This document shows positions 1-11,620 of a stretch of 64,000 nt of DNA, one piece after another. Every line of letters starts with the position of its first letter. Position 1 is the stretch's first letter. Source of the stretch: Norana najaformis (lineage: Eukaryota > Annelida > Clitellata > Crassiclitellata > Hormogastridae); contig OZ029914.1 of NCBI GenBank assembly GCA_964023275.1, positions 42,821,924 to 42,885,923 of the forward strand, in the 5' to 3' direction. Made by a program: the position numbers and the translations under genes. The notes under the pieces are model-generated. The model made no database searches, had not been told where the DNA came from, and saw only the letters and a list, made by a program, of their open reading frames with translations.

Positions 1-597
1 TTAAATGTAGGTCACGCTCTTTGCTGGTAGCCTGGTCTACTTCGATACAAGTCAGCATCCGCATCTGCATAAATTTATTTTACAAGCCTTAAGCGTTTCG
101 TGGTTATACACCGACATTCGCTGGTTTTACGAACTTTGATCCGGCTTGGTAGTGGTTGCTAACTGAATTGCCTGTCTACTATTCTATGCAGAGCTGATAG
201 ACTCGTTGAGTAGCAACTTCAGCCTAATTGGAGCTCAGTTGATGCATAGTTTATCGCTATGTATAGCACAGGCCACGGCGTCTTAAATAAAAGCCTCGAG
301 TCCTGGTGCTTTGCCAAGGGCAAGTGAATAAGTGACTGGGCGAGAGAGGGAGAGAGGAGAGGGGATAGAGAGTGAATGATAGAGGGAGCAAATTTTAAGT
401 ATGATTTATCACTTACTGATTTTCAGACTTTTTGAGGGAATTCTCAAGCATAGTCACAATTATTAGCAGAAAAGCGTAATAGATTAATCTGTAATCTATA
501 AGGCACTTTAGATGCTCTATAAAATGTTCTCTTACAATTCAAACGATGCTTAAAGAACTTTTTTTGTTACAGATAGTCCTATTTTTCACTAATACAG
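1..597 (+). other. 5' flank and probable intron of the first coiled-coil gene
   Basis: No coding region is visible. A purine-rich GAGA-type tract lies at about 336-390. Two candidate splice acceptors end at 572 and 597. The second is followed by AGCATAAA, the same octamer that follows the acceptor of the next family member at 3318, so 597/598 is the better exon boundary. Confidence 0.5.
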
Positions 598-622
598 AGC
601 ATAAACGAAGGAGATTTCCAAC

Positions 623-967
623 ATGACGCAACAAATGATGAGTGCAAGTGGAAGTCGGAATATGGAGGCTGAGAGACTCTTTCTAGATGAAACAAGGAAA
701 CTGCTGACTGAACTTGAACTTGAGAAAACAAAGCTGGAGAAGATGAAACATCATCCAGAAACCCTGCGTCTACTGCATGAAGAAAATTCTCGTAGTAGAC
801 AACACGAGGAAAGAATGGCTACAATGAGACTTGAACAAACGAAAGCGGAAGCTGACATACAGAGAAATCGTCGCATAATCGACTTCAGTGCATGTGATCG
901 CATTCTCTTCTTTGGAATAGCTGCAGCGGTTACCACAGCCCTAATTTATTTTGTCCGTCGGAATTAG
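623..967 (+). CDS. small coiled-coil protein with C-terminal membrane anchor (family member 1)
   Basis: The exon encodes 114 residues from an ATG 26 bases after a 3' splice site. Residues 1-90 are highly charged (E, K, R, Q) and predicted coiled coil, with the family core HEENSRSRQHEERMA in the middle. Residues about 94-111 (ILFFGIAAAVTTALIYFV) form one hydrophobic segment followed only by RRN. That is the layout of a tail-anchored protein with its coiled coil in the cytosol. The start is chosen because the minus-strand pseudogene at 19336-19801 aligns from the same point. I recognise no characterised family. Function is unknown; oligomerisation at a membrane is an inference from layout only. 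Confidence 0.72.
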   Translation: MTQQMMSASGSRNMEAERLFLDETRKLLTELELEKTKLEKMKHHPETLRLLHEENSRSRQHEERMATMRLEQTKAEADIQRNRRIIDFSACDRILFFGIAAAVTTALIYFVRRN

Positions 968-1099
968 CCAACCGAGAATGTACTCTCACACACCAGTATG
1001 CCAGGGATGGATTCTCTGAGATATGAAATATCGTGGAACTTTGTAAATAGGTAGCCTTGACAATGGACTTATAAGGTCCTCTTTATTTGTATTTTTGAC

Positions 1100-1212
1100 T
1101 TTTGGCATGATGAGTAACAAAGAACTACAACGATACCATTTATGGGAATGAAACAAGTAAACTGAAGATTGAATTTGAACTTGAGAAGATAAAGCTGGAC
1201 AAGATGAAATAA
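1100..1212 (+). pseudogene. remnant of a coiled-coil family copy
   Basis: A short open stretch at 1150-1212 reads ETSKLKIEFELEKIKLDKMK then a stop. It lines up with ETRKLLTELELEKTKLEKMK of the gene 500 bases upstream. The core motif and membrane tail are missing. It looks like a truncated tandem duplicate of member 1; no start or splice site is convincing. Confidence 0.55.
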
Positions 1213-3300
1213 CGCTGACCAATCTGCTTATGCTCTCACGCTAAACTCGCCTAACGGTGACAATATTGCAAATGGAGCGAATGAAGAATTTTATTGTCAC
1301 AATCTAGCGATCGCAATAAAGCGTAATATTGAATCATATAAAATGTAATAATACTGCATTAGTTTATTAAATAAGAATCGATCTAGTTTTATTAGACTTG
1401 AATATATGTGACTTGATTCATAGGATTTATTCAGCATATTGGTGACTGATATCGAGTTAGGGAGACAATCTATTTATTGCAGTTCATATTTGAAAATATT
1501 AGTTTTTATAATCGCACTCCTTACTAGTTGAGATATTCCATTGTGTCATGTTCCTCTTGGTTCACAGAGACCAACTAATTAAGCTAATCAGAGCAGTCGT
1601 AGAAACGTTTGATTAAGTTGGTAGCTCTTAATTAACCATGCTCGATTCTCTGCAAGCATGTCTTTCAAGAGGCATCTTATTTGCAATGATATGTTAATGC
1701 TGAGGCAAGAGGCGCCGCCATGCGAGTATGTGTGCGGTGTTTGAAATTAGCTTCATTATTTGTGGGCTACTACATAAACTGTCTTAGGACTCTGTAATAA
1801 ACCAGAAGTCATTATTGCAGTGTCATTATTAGAAGTTATTTACTTATTTATTTAATGTGTGCAAGGTCAGTGAACCTGAATCTGAGGTGCGACACAATTC
1901 AGCTTGAACAATTTGTATGGAGTCTTTACACTGCGTCTGCTGAGCAGGCTGAAAACCGCAATCATTGGATAACAAACCTGTTTTGCTACCGAGTCGACAT
2001 TTATGCCGCTCAAAGTGCATTAAATTCGTCATTAGAAACTTGTCATTTGCAAGAATCAACTACCTTTTTGTATTATATCGTAAAATCGAGTTTTCTACAG
2101 CTCCGAAAGAAAGCGAAGTCGCAGAATCCACCTTATGCACAGGCACTCATTCAAAGCAAATAAAATAGGCAGGAAGGGCTCGGTTCCAGGTCAAGATCCA
2201 AGAGTCAGGTCAGCAGACAGTCAGACGACAACGGTAGATGGTGTTTGAAATGGGTTCGAAAAGAGAGATAAAGGTGCATATTTTGCAGTGTGGCGGCCGA
2301 TTAGGCAATTTTTAGTTATTTTCTGAAACGATTCTTTCTATGGGGCTACTCCGATATCAAGAATGTTGTGTATTTGAACTTATTTAAACCAAGAAGGCAA
2401 CTGCAGCAGAACAGATGAATCTACTCAGAGTAATCAAGCAGGGCAGAGCGTAAGCTTCGAACAGGAAAGATGACATGAATCGACAGCATCAAGTCGTCGA
2501 CTTAAACTATTCTTCGATCAGTTACTGAAGGAGATAAAAGACAGAATTAGATGGAATGAATATGTTCGTGGAGTAGCCGAGGGGTTAATCAAAAAGAAAA
2601 ATTGCCATGTAACTGCCATAATAAATACTGCCAGCTTCATGGCAGAATCCACACCATAGACTACAGTGTAGGAGGCCCCGTTGCACACCATTGTAAATCT
2701 TCGAATCAATACTGTTATGCAGGTGCAATCGCTCAATAACACCGCACTGCGTGACAGGTGATTGCGACATGTTTCAAAACACGGGTGGGTCTGGTTTATA
2801 TGCAAATATAATTGTGTCGTCATACTGAAACCAAAACCTGTGGAAAATCCACACAAAGGTATATTCTCAGCGTCGAATGTTTAGGCTAACAAAGCCGACG
2901 TAGCTGATGCTCACAAGAGACGGCATCTTATGTTCTTTCACGTAGACTCATCCGCCTTTCTGTTCTCTTCTTAGAATCTGAAACGGAATTTCAGGTAAGA
3001 TTTTCTTCTAAAACGAGCTAAAAGATACATAAAGCAATTGAATTAACTCATGTTAGAAAGCTATAAAGGCATCACCTCAACTAAAAATAAGAAAAGCGAT
3101 TTTGAGAGGTTCTTTAAACGTTATATAAAATGCATGAATACATTCATACATATATGGACTCGCTCAGTTTAGATATGGGTTTCGGACTAAGAAGAGATCG
3201 GTAACATGAAGGAATTTTTCTATCAATTGACGTTAAGTCCAAAGTAATACAGAATTCCATTTATGGCAGGCTAACTACTTCCTAACTATTTAAACTATTG
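1213..3300. other. AT-rich spacer without supported genes
   Basis: Several open stretches of 60-110 codons occur on both strands around 1.85-2.15 kb and 2.5-2.85 kb. Their composition is ordinary, they show no recognisable domain, and they overlap each other in opposite directions. I see no RNA gene. The last few hundred bases are presumably the intron or promoter of the gene at 3343. Confidence 0.45.
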
Positions 3301-3342
3301 CTTGTCATTTAGTTATAGAGCATAAAGGTATTTAGCCGCATC

Positions 3343-4173
3343 ATGCCACATATAACAGACGATACAACAGTGGATCTGGAGCACTCCGACTTAACAACTG
3401 CACTAGAATTGTTGTCGGTGAGAAGTAAAGGTCAGAAGATGAGACTGGAGGAAATGAGGTTAGATGACGCTTTGAAGGCCAGACAGCACGAACGAGAACA
3501 GCAAGTAAGAGAAAACGAGGTCCGCAAAATCACCGCGGGAAACGAAAGACTGAAACTGCTGTCCAGAGAAGAAAGATGTCAAGAACAGGAACATAAGAAG
3601 GAAATGATGATACTTCAGATGGAGGAAAATGACAGAGTTCGAGAGCATGAATTGAGACTGAAGCACGAAGAACGAGAGACAATGAAGATGAAACTGGAAT
3701 TAGTCAAAGCAACAGAGAACATTGAGAAGCAGAAAGTGGCGAAGCTGAATTTCAAAGAGTCAGATAATCGTCACGCGAGAGAGCACAAGGAAAGAATGAG
3801 AGCATTTGAAGTTGAGAAATTGAAATCTGAAGAGGAAATCGCACGACAACGCCGTGACGAAAGAAAGATTGTGACAGAAGAGATGCAACAGCCACTCAAT
3901 GAAGAGAACAACCGATACGAGCAGCTGGAGAGACAATGCCGCCAAAAGGACGAGGATGATACCCGTAGTCTCAGGAATTTAGGCCTAGTGGCAGCTGGAG
4001 TTGGAACAGCATCTGGAGCCATCGGCGGAGTCCTGGGAACAACAGTTGCTGTTGGATTGGCTGCAGGGGTGGCTGGAGCTGCCACTGTGCTGGCACCTGT
4101 GACTGGTGCGGTGGCCATTATGAGTGGAGCAGGCTATGTCTATAAGAAGGCCACGTCATCTAACAGAGCTTGA
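3343..4173 (+). CDS. coiled-coil protein with glycine-rich hydrophobic tail (family member 2)
   Basis: The ORF is 276 codons with an ATG 24 bases after the acceptor ending at 3318; the exon starts AGCATAAA as in member 1. Residues about 20-205 are an almost unbroken charged coiled coil with two copies of the family core (MEENDRVREHE and DNRHAREHKERM). Residues 212-265 form a glycine- and alanine-rich hydrophobic domain with repeated small-xxx-small spacing (GTASG, GAIGG, GLAAG), followed by a short basic end. Such glycine-zipper stretches occur in membrane-inserting proteins, but I cannot assign homology to any. A polyadenylation signal AATAAA lies at 4295-4300. It is the longest intact family member here. 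Function is unknown. Confidence 0.78.
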   Translation: MPHITDDTTVDLEHSDLTTALELLSVRSKGQKMRLEEMRLDDALKARQHEREQQVRENEVRKITAGNERLKLLSREERCQEQEHKKEMMILQMEENDRVREHELRLKHEERETMKMKLELVKATENIEKQKVAKLNFKESDNRHAREHKERMRAFEVEKLKSEEEIARQRRDERKIVTEEMQQPLNEENNRYEQLERQCRQKDEDDTRSLRNLGLVAAGVGTASGAIGGVLGTTVAVGLAAGVAGAATVLAPVTGAVAIMSGAGYVYKKATSSNRA

Positions 4174-4294
4174 AGCACCGGCAGCGGATCATGACAACAC
4201 AGTAATATTACTATTGCACCAGAGACTCATTATGACATGCTTCATTATAACACGAATTTTAATACAACACGTAAAATGAAACATTAGTTCAGCC

Positions 4295-4300
4295 AATAAA
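4295..4300 (+). terminator. possible polyadenylation signal
   Basis: AATAAA lies about 120 bases after the stop codon of the 3343-4173 gene. Position is reasonable, but the hexamer is common in AT-rich DNA. Confidence 0.35.
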
Positions 4301-4599
4301 ATTAACCTTAAAATAACACGTTCTGATTATAAGGCAGTTTTTGTTATGGCCCACAATCACATCGGTGTAACGTGTTTCTGATGTATTACTGATACTATTG
4401 TTTCTGATAATAATGCTAGCTGAAAACTATTAAATAGCTATCGCAACAAACAGTAGTCGCAAAATATGAATATGTTATAAAGCTTGTGGTTTTAGGGGGA
4501 ACACGTACGTTTAATTTTTGAATGAATAAATTCTCTTCATCCATTCCTTGTTATTAAAGACCTATCTTCGTCAGTATTCTGTATACTAATGGCGATTTC

Positions 4600-4885
4600 G
4601 TATTCTATGAGAAGCCAGGTTGAGATGGTATGGTCATGTGATGAGGAGAGAAGAGGAAAATTGCATTAAAAATTATGACAGCAGAGGTTTATGGACGCCG
4701 CTGATGGGGAAGACAAAAGAAGAGATGGGGAGACATGATTCAAGAAGACCTAAAGCTTTTCAGACTGAAGAAAGAAGATACTGGAGGTAGAAACAACTGG
4801 AAAAGAAGGATTCCTGTGGCTGACCCCTCCCCTAGGAGGGATTAATTCCAGCCAGAAGGAAGAGGAAGAAGAAGAATTTCTTGTT
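4600..4885 (+). mobile_element. 3' end of a non-LTR retrotransposon
   Basis: A decayed plus-strand reading frame gives LRWYGHVMRREEENC, then GKTKEEMGRH and a proline-rich end. This resembles the common R-L-RWFGHVMRR ... GRPKKRW ... end of non-LTR reverse transcriptase ORFs. Several shifts break the frame. It ends in a GAA-rich tail (about 4855-4878). Only the last 280 bases remain, typical of 5' truncation. Confidence 0.7.
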
Positions 4886-6300
4886 CTATGAATAAATGTT
4901 GTATTGTGTAGGTTTGTTATTACCTGCAAATGTAAAAAATACATCAAGGAAATATGAAATATGCATCATATCGAACTGATACTTTTGATGCAGCACTATA
5001 GAACTTTGCTAAACAGTTTTTAATATCTACCAAAAAGAGAGAATGTAAAATGTATTTGCCAACCTCATATTATTCGTCAATACTATTGAGAAATAAAACT
5101 GACGTTGAATTTTTATTGGACAGTTTTAAACTTTGTATATTTCATTAGGTTCATTCGAGGTAGAGTAGCTATAGATACACCAAACATCTTTCAAGCATAA
5201 ATCCGCTTACAAACACATAGGACATGACCCAAATTCTAAAACCTGTAGGAGTCACTTGTCCTTTGTTGTCTTCCTTTTGTGTTGTCATTTAGCTTTGAAA
5301 TGTTGAGGCATAAAGGACCTGTGAGCCTCGTAAACTTCGAGCATTTACGCCATTGTACACCTGAACACATCAGATTTATACACGTGCCTCTGAATATATC
5401 ATCAACTAATTATCATTACTTAACAATTAGGTTCTATGGCTGAGAAGACATTGACTAGGTTGTTATGCTGTTGTCTTTGGAAGCACAATCCCCATAAGGT
5501 TATTAGGACATCTATATGGAACAGTAAACTACGTAGATGTTTCCTACTGTTTATGTTTTTGTACTGTTCCAAAGATGGTGCCTATTGTTTTCTTAAGAAA
5601 TAGATGTCAGTTGCTATAATATTTTCAGAGTATCCTTTAAATCAGTAGAACAATAATGAACCACAACGATGTTTATATTGAAACTCAAGTATTGGGCTGG
5701 CTGAAGGGACATGACACTCAAATTTGGTTGATCATATGTTTACTTATATAATGACTAACATAATTTGTTCTTCTCTACCCATCTATCAAATTCACGCCTT
5801 CAAAAGTGTGGTCGACTTGGATAATCCATTATAGGGGAGCATGAAGTTGCAGTTGCCTTGATATTTACATTAACGGTATAATAGACATTCACTTTTGAAT
5901 TTTTAATCTATTATGAAGCTTTCAATTACTCTGATTTCCTACTTAAATGAAGCAAAATTATGCAGTCTAAATTGCTGGGTTTTGCTGATGAAATGCACCA
6001 CATCCATGCTCCACAATGCTCAAAACGGCACAAGATCATGCACTCACAATTGCTCCTTTGTGTATTTCAAATGCATTAAAATCTCTAGCGATTCGGCTTG
6101 GGATGCTAACAAACTTAACGATCCTTAGTCCGAGCAGCTGCCAATTACGTCAGTCTTAACCTTTGAACAGATTTTGCCGTTATCATACACGACAGTGATA
6201 ACTGGAACTACCCAAGAACTACAGCAGAGTAAGAAACTTTCTGACCCTTGCAAAATATTATTGCTAAGCTTCGTTCCTCGTTCTCCTTCTTACGGGTTAA
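4886..6300. other. spacer without supported genes
   Basis: AT-rich DNA with no domain-bearing reading frame. An open stretch at 5913-6128 (71 codons) has no recognisable features. I see nothing else in it. Confidence 0.4.
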
Positions 6301-6304
6301 CCTG

Positions 6305-6714
6305 AGCTCCATTAGCACGCGGTACGTTGGTCAATCGGTAGCGCGTTTGGTCAGTGATCATGTGGTTGCGGGTTTGACTTCGGCAAGTCGTTTGTGCAAA
6401 CCGTGCCTCTGTCACTAAGCAGTATAATTTGGTACTGGGGTAAGCTGGGAAATAAATGGCAAGACATGCGATACACTGGCCCTGTGTCGAGGACTTTGGG
6501 ATTCGTTCATTGCCCTCTCTAGGCCCGAAATTAAATGAGCGCCCTCCCCTATGTCTCACTTATGGGATGTGGAATACTTAATTTTTTTACTATGAAACTC
6601 CCATCAAAATGAGCGCCCTCCCCTATGTCTCACTTATAGGATGTGGAATACTTAATTTTTTTACTATGAAACTCCCATCTTCTGCAGACCACTAAATAAC
6701 AATCAATATTGGCT
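6305..6714 (+). mobile_element. tRNA-derived SINE with a duplicated 3' end
   Basis: The head (about 6310-6400) resembles a tRNA with an A-box-like TGGTCAATCGG and a B-box-like GGGTTTGACTTC. The body continues through CTCTGTCACTAAGCAG and ATAATTTGGTACTGG. The end, starting ATGAGCGCCCTCCCC and finishing CAATATTGGCT, is present at about 6535-6605 (truncated) and in full at 6609-6714. Related copies lie at 11272-11380, 38690, 45300 and, inverted, at 49470-49670. It is presumably RNA polymerase III derived and mobilised by a LINE. Confidence 0.65.
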
Positions 6715-8354
6715 AAACTAATTATTAGACAATTATTAGACAATTGGGCACAGAGAAGACATGAAAGACTTACCATACATGAAAAACTAATCATTAGACA
6801 ATTATTGGACAATTGGGCACAGAGAAGACATGAAAGACTTAGCACACATGAAAAACTAATTATTAGGCAATTATTGGACAACTGGGCGCAGAGTAGACAT
6901 GGAAGACTTAGCACACATGAAAAACTAATTATTAGACAATTATTGGACAATTGGGCACAGAGTAGACTTTCATGACTTACCATACATGAAAAACTAATTA
7001 TTAGACAATTATTGGACAACTGGGCACAGAGTAGACATGAAAGACTTAGCACACATGAAAAACTAATTATTAGACAATTATAAGACAATTGGGCACAGAG
7101 TAGACTTTCATGACTTACCATACATGAAAACTAATTATTAGCCAATTATTAGACAATTGGGCACAGAGAAGACATGAAAGACTTAGCACACATGAAAAAC
7201 TAATTATTAGACAATTATTAGACAATTGGGCACAGAGTAGACTTTCATGACTTACCATACATGAAAAACTAATTATTAGACAATTATTGGACAATTGGGC
7301 ACAGAGTAGACTTTCATGACTTACCATACATGAAAAACTAATTATTAGACAATTATTAGACAATTGGGCACAGAGTAGACATGAAAGACTTAGCACACAT
7401 GAAAAACTAATTATTAGACAATTATTGGAGAATTGGGCACAGAGAAGACATGAAAGACTTAGCACACATGAAAAACTAATTATTAGACAATTATTGGACA
7501 ATTGGGCACAGAGTAGACATGAAAGACTTACCATACATGAAAAACTAATCATTAGACAATTATTGGACAATTGGGCACAGAGAAGACATGAAAGACTTAG
7601 CACACATGAAAAACTAATTATTAGGCAATTATTGGACAACTGGGCGCAGAGTAGACATGGAAGACTTAGCACACATGAAAAACTAATTATTAGACAATTA
7701 TTGGACAATTGGGCACAGAGTAGACTTTCATGACTTACCATACATGAAAAACTAATTATTAGACAATTATTGGACAACTGGGCACAGAGTAGACATGAAA
7801 GACTTAGCACACATGAAAAACTAATTATTAGACAATTATTGGACAACTGGGCACAGAGTAGACTTTCATGACTTACCATACATGAAAAACTAATTATTAG
7901 ACAATTATTGGACAACTGGGCACAGAGTAGACATGGAAGACTTAGCACACATGAAAAACTAATTATTAGACAATTATTAGACAATTGGGCACAGAGTAGA
8001 CATGAAAGACTTACCATACATGAAAAACTAATCATTAGACAATTATTGGACAATTGGGCACAGAGTAGACATGAAAGACTTAGCACACATGAAAAACTAA
8101 TTATTAGACAATTATTGGACAATTGGGCACAGAGTAGACATGAAAGACTTAGCACACATGAAAAACTAATTATTAGACAATTATTGGACAATTGGGCACA
8201 GAGTAGACATGAAAGACTTAGCACACATGAAAAACTAATTATTAGACAATTATTGGACAATTGGGCACAGAGTAGACTTTCATGACTTACCATACATGAA
8301 AAACTAATTATTAGACAATTATTGGACAATTGGGCACAGAGTAGACATGAAAAA
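6715..8354. repeat. 69-bp minisatellite, about 24 units
   Basis: The array has units of 69 bases (one of 68). A typical unit contains CATGAAAAACTAATTATTAG, then GACAATTATTGG, then GGGCACAGAGTAG. Because 69 is 23 codons, both strands show long artificial open frames; the minus strand is open from 8329 to 7115. I do not regard these as genes. Units vary at fixed places: AGAAGAC or AGTAGAC, TAGCACAC or TACCATAC, and CATGAAAG or its exact reverse complement CTTTCATG. Seven units carry the reversed octamer. The array begins exactly at the 3' end of the SINE at 6714. Confidence 0.92.
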
Positions 8355-8636
8355 CATACAACATGAAAGAGGTCAAATACTCTATAACAGAAATGGTTTA
8401 TGGAAAATACAAAGTTAAAAAATTTGATCTATTTCTATCCATGATGGAATTTATAAAATCTGATCAAGAAAAAGATAAACTTAATTTTGAAGGTTATGTA
8501 CATGTAAAGTAGAAAAATTTAGCAAATGGTGGTGTCGTTTGAGTGAAAAGAGGCGTATATGTCTAATAAATTAATATATAAACTGTTTGATTAATATACA
8601 TTATTTGTATATTTATATAATTAATATATCAGTATA

Positions 8637-8738
8637 GGGGGTTATTGTCCGGATTTTTTTGCATGGGGGTTATTGTCCCGGGGTTATTGTCCGGGGGTTA
8701 TTATCCGGGGGGTTATTGTCCGGTGGGTTATTGTCCTA
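8637..8738. repeat. short G-rich tandem repeat
   Basis: About six copies of a 14-17 base unit near GGGGGTTATTGTCC follow each other with small differences. The plus strand carries runs of four to six G. The 280 bases before it hold nothing recognisable. Confidence 0.8.
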
Positions 8739-8744
8739 GAACCC

Positions 8745-10800
8745 ACGCGTGGATATTATTTATAATGTGCATACGTGACATGCGTGCATACTATATATAA
8801 TCATGTACATGCATGAGGACGAATGTATACATAAATCACAGGGTTATATATCATAGAATATAACGTGCATGTGTGCACGTAGTCATGTTAGCCACCCAAC
8901 CACTCACGAAAAACCACAAGCCAGGAACTTTCCAATGAAGCCTAAATTTTACATGTGAAGGTTATTCGCAAAACGACACTTCATGCCAATAATCAACGGA
9001 TTCGTTGCTTTTCAACTGTTCACTTTTCAGTTATCGGAGTCATGTGGGCTTGCCAAGTGTGGATGGAAATTTGGATGAACGCAAGGATGGCGGGATGGAT
9101 GTATGGATGCACTGATAGATGGATGGGTGAGTTTATGTATGGACGGACGGATGGATGGACGGATTGATATATGGATGAATGGGTAGATAGGTAGTTGGAT
9201 GGGTAGATAAATGGATAGATGGATGGATGTTTGAATGTTTGGATCGATAGATGGATAGCTAGATGATGGATAGATGAATGGTTGGTTGGATAGATAGATG
9301 AATGCATGGATGAATGGATTGATTGATGGATGGATAGATGTATGACTGGATGGACGGATGAATGGACGGATGGATAGATGGAAGGACGGGAAGGTGGGTG
9401 GGAGGAACGATGGGTGGATGGATGGATGGATATATGGATGGATGGATGCATGCATGCATGCGTGTATGCATGGGTAGGTGGGTAGTTGGATGGGTAGATG
9501 AACGGATGAATGGATGCATGGATAGAAAGATGGATGGTTGGTTGGTTGGATAGATGGCTGGTTGGGTGGGTAGGTGAATGGGAGGAAGGATGGGTAAATG
9601 GAAGGATGGATGGATGGATGGATGGAAAGATTGAGGGACTGACTCACGAACGCACGGACGCACGGACAGACGGTTTGATGGATGGGTGGATTGGTGGTTT
9701 AATGGATGAATGGATGTATGGGATGGATGGTGGATGGGTGGATGGGTAGATGAACAGGTGTATGAATGCATGGATAGAAGAATGGATTGATGGTTGGTTG
9801 GATAGATGGATGGTTGAAAGGATGGAAGGACGGACGGACGGATGTAAGGAAGGAACGATGGATGGATGGATGAATGGATGAATGGTAGGATAGATGGATG
9901 GTAGGACAGATGGAAGGATATATGGATAGGTAGAGGGATAGACGGGGAATTGATGGATGGACGAATGGATGGTTGGTTGGATGGGTGTGTGGATTGATAG
10001 ATGGATGAATGTGATGGATGGATGTGATGGATGGTGGAATGGTGGATGGGTGGGTGGGTGGAAAGATGAACTGGTGTATGGATGCATAAATAGAAGAATG
10101 GATTATGGTTGGATGGCTGGATGTTTGGATAGATGGATGGATGGATGGATGGATGCATAGATGGATGGATGGACGGATGGGGTGGAATAATGGGTGGGTG
10201 GGACTGGGTGGGTGGGTGGACGGATGGATGGTTGATTGGATGAATAGATGGATAGATGGATGGATAGATCGATCGATCGACCGCTGGATCGATGGATGGA
10301 TGGATAGATCGATAGGTGATCGATTGACTGATAAATAAAACCCAACATTCATAATGGATCCTGCTAGGTTTATCTTTTGAAGTTCGTCAGAAGTGTCGTT
10401 TCAATTTTAACGGATTGTTCGACTGATGCGCAAATACGGTACAGCGATACAACGGCAAGACATCCTGATAAACTATCGAACTTGCGTTGATACTCATTTA
10501 AATAAAGGCAAGACAAGATAAAGAAGGCAATGTTTGGGAAGATATGCAAAGTAATGTAAGGTTAGGTAAGGTAAGGTTTGCCAAGATAATGTATGGTATG
10601 GTATGGAAAGTAATGTATGATCAGCATGACTCGAATCCAAAAGAGCTGGATCTCACTCAGAGACAAGAGTTTGAGAAATTCTTCTGATATGATACAATCT
10701 TCCTTATATAATTTCGAGCCTAAGACTCTAACAGTAGCATTCAATCACCTTAAGCGATGTGTAGTAATAAAAGTGACAAGTGTATCTTATAACGATGCTC
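8745..10800 (+). repeat. composite repeat, copy A, with large GGAT-rich core
   Basis: The left flank (8745-9055) contains AAAACCACAAGCCAGGAA and TTATTCGCAAAACGACA. The right flank (10350-10800) contains GGATCC, a TCAGAAGTGT stretch, a GGTAA run and CTGGATCTCACTCAGAGAC. All recur in the same order around 11787-12790. The core differs greatly in length: about 1.27 kb here and about 130 bp there. No coding capacity is visible, so this is a non-autonomous repeat or an old tandem duplication. Confidence 0.7.
9055..10332. repeat. degenerate GGAT/ATGG tetranucleotide satellite
   Basis: Almost the whole stretch is built of GGAT, GATG and close variants (AGAT, GGTT, GGAC). Overlapping open frames of up to 299 codons appear on both strands, reading as W/M/D/G on plus and S/I/H/P on minus. 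They are a by-product of the tetranucleotide, which cycles through all frames, and are not genes. Confidence 0.93.
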
Positions 10801-11270
10801 TCAGGAGGTCAGTCAAAACAAACTCGTTGAGGCATGTTTGATCAGGTTCTGCTCAAAGTCAAGATTACAGGTTAGATATATCATTTCATGTGTCGCTTAA
10901 GGTGCCACCGTAAATCGATCAATACCAACTTTTGAGTGGGTGGAGATCTCCCCGACATAATCCCAGCTTTCAAATTGAACTCAATCGGTCGAGAGGTCTA
11001 AGTTAGATTCCTAAAATGGTCAAAATACGCCGTTTCCCGTATGAAAGCTGATGGCAAATTTAAGCATACTTTAACAAAACTACATATAATTCAATTTTGC
11101 ATCAAATTTAAATTTTAGTTAAATTTTACAATGTCTTTTATCTGTACCGAATTTTTGCATGGTTCAGCGCAAAGATTTAGAAATTCGATCCTGATCTTTA
11201 CAAATAGGAGACAAAATGCAGTTTTTATGCTTTGTCGAAAGGATTTTTTATCTTCCTGAAAACAATAAAA
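10800..11270. other. spacer
   Basis: No gene, RNA or recognisable repeat was found here. Confidence 0.35.
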
Positions 11271-11271
11271 A

Positions 11272-11380
11272 AATGAGCGCCCTCCCCTATGTCTCACTTG
11301 TGGGATGTGGAATACTTAATTTTTTTACTACGAAACTCCCATCTTCTGCAGACCACTAAATAACCATCAATATTGGCTCA
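11272..11380 (+). mobile_element. SINE 3' end
   Basis: This stretch matches the SINE end at 6609-6714 almost base for base, from ATGAGCGCCCTCCCC to CAATATTGGCT. The tRNA-like head is absent. The match stops at the same base where the 69-bp array begins at 6715, which defines the 3' terminus of this SINE family. Confidence 0.75.
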
Positions 11381-11620
11381 TGCGCGTCGGCGTAGTTTTG
11401 AGATTCTGAATATGTGTGAACGTCACGGTCGGTAGTTTCTGTTTATCGATGATGTGCCATAAGACTCATAACGAAGATGAATAGGATCGTCCTTCTTTAT
11501 ACAGGCTTTGGACTGGCACCAGCTGTGGCGTGGTCATGAATATCACGTATACATAGTACTCTATATATTTATACACCTATCCTCTCATGATTGTGAGCAT
11601 TATATTATTTTTTTCTATTT

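Noticed and set aside
6310-6400. Functional tRNA gene
   Set aside because: A- and B-box-like sequences are present, but the cloverleaf is incomplete and the sequence continues into a SINE body shared with other copies.
7115-8329. 404-codon minus-strand open frame with cysteine-rich 23-residue repeats
   Set aside because: It is a by-product of the 69-base unit, a multiple of three without minus-strand stops. There is no start context or splice signal, and unit changes do not respect the protein.
9020-10352. Overlapping frames of up to 299 codons rich in HPSI or WMDG
   Set aside because: They arise from the GGAT tetranucleotide satellite on both strands and in several frames at once.
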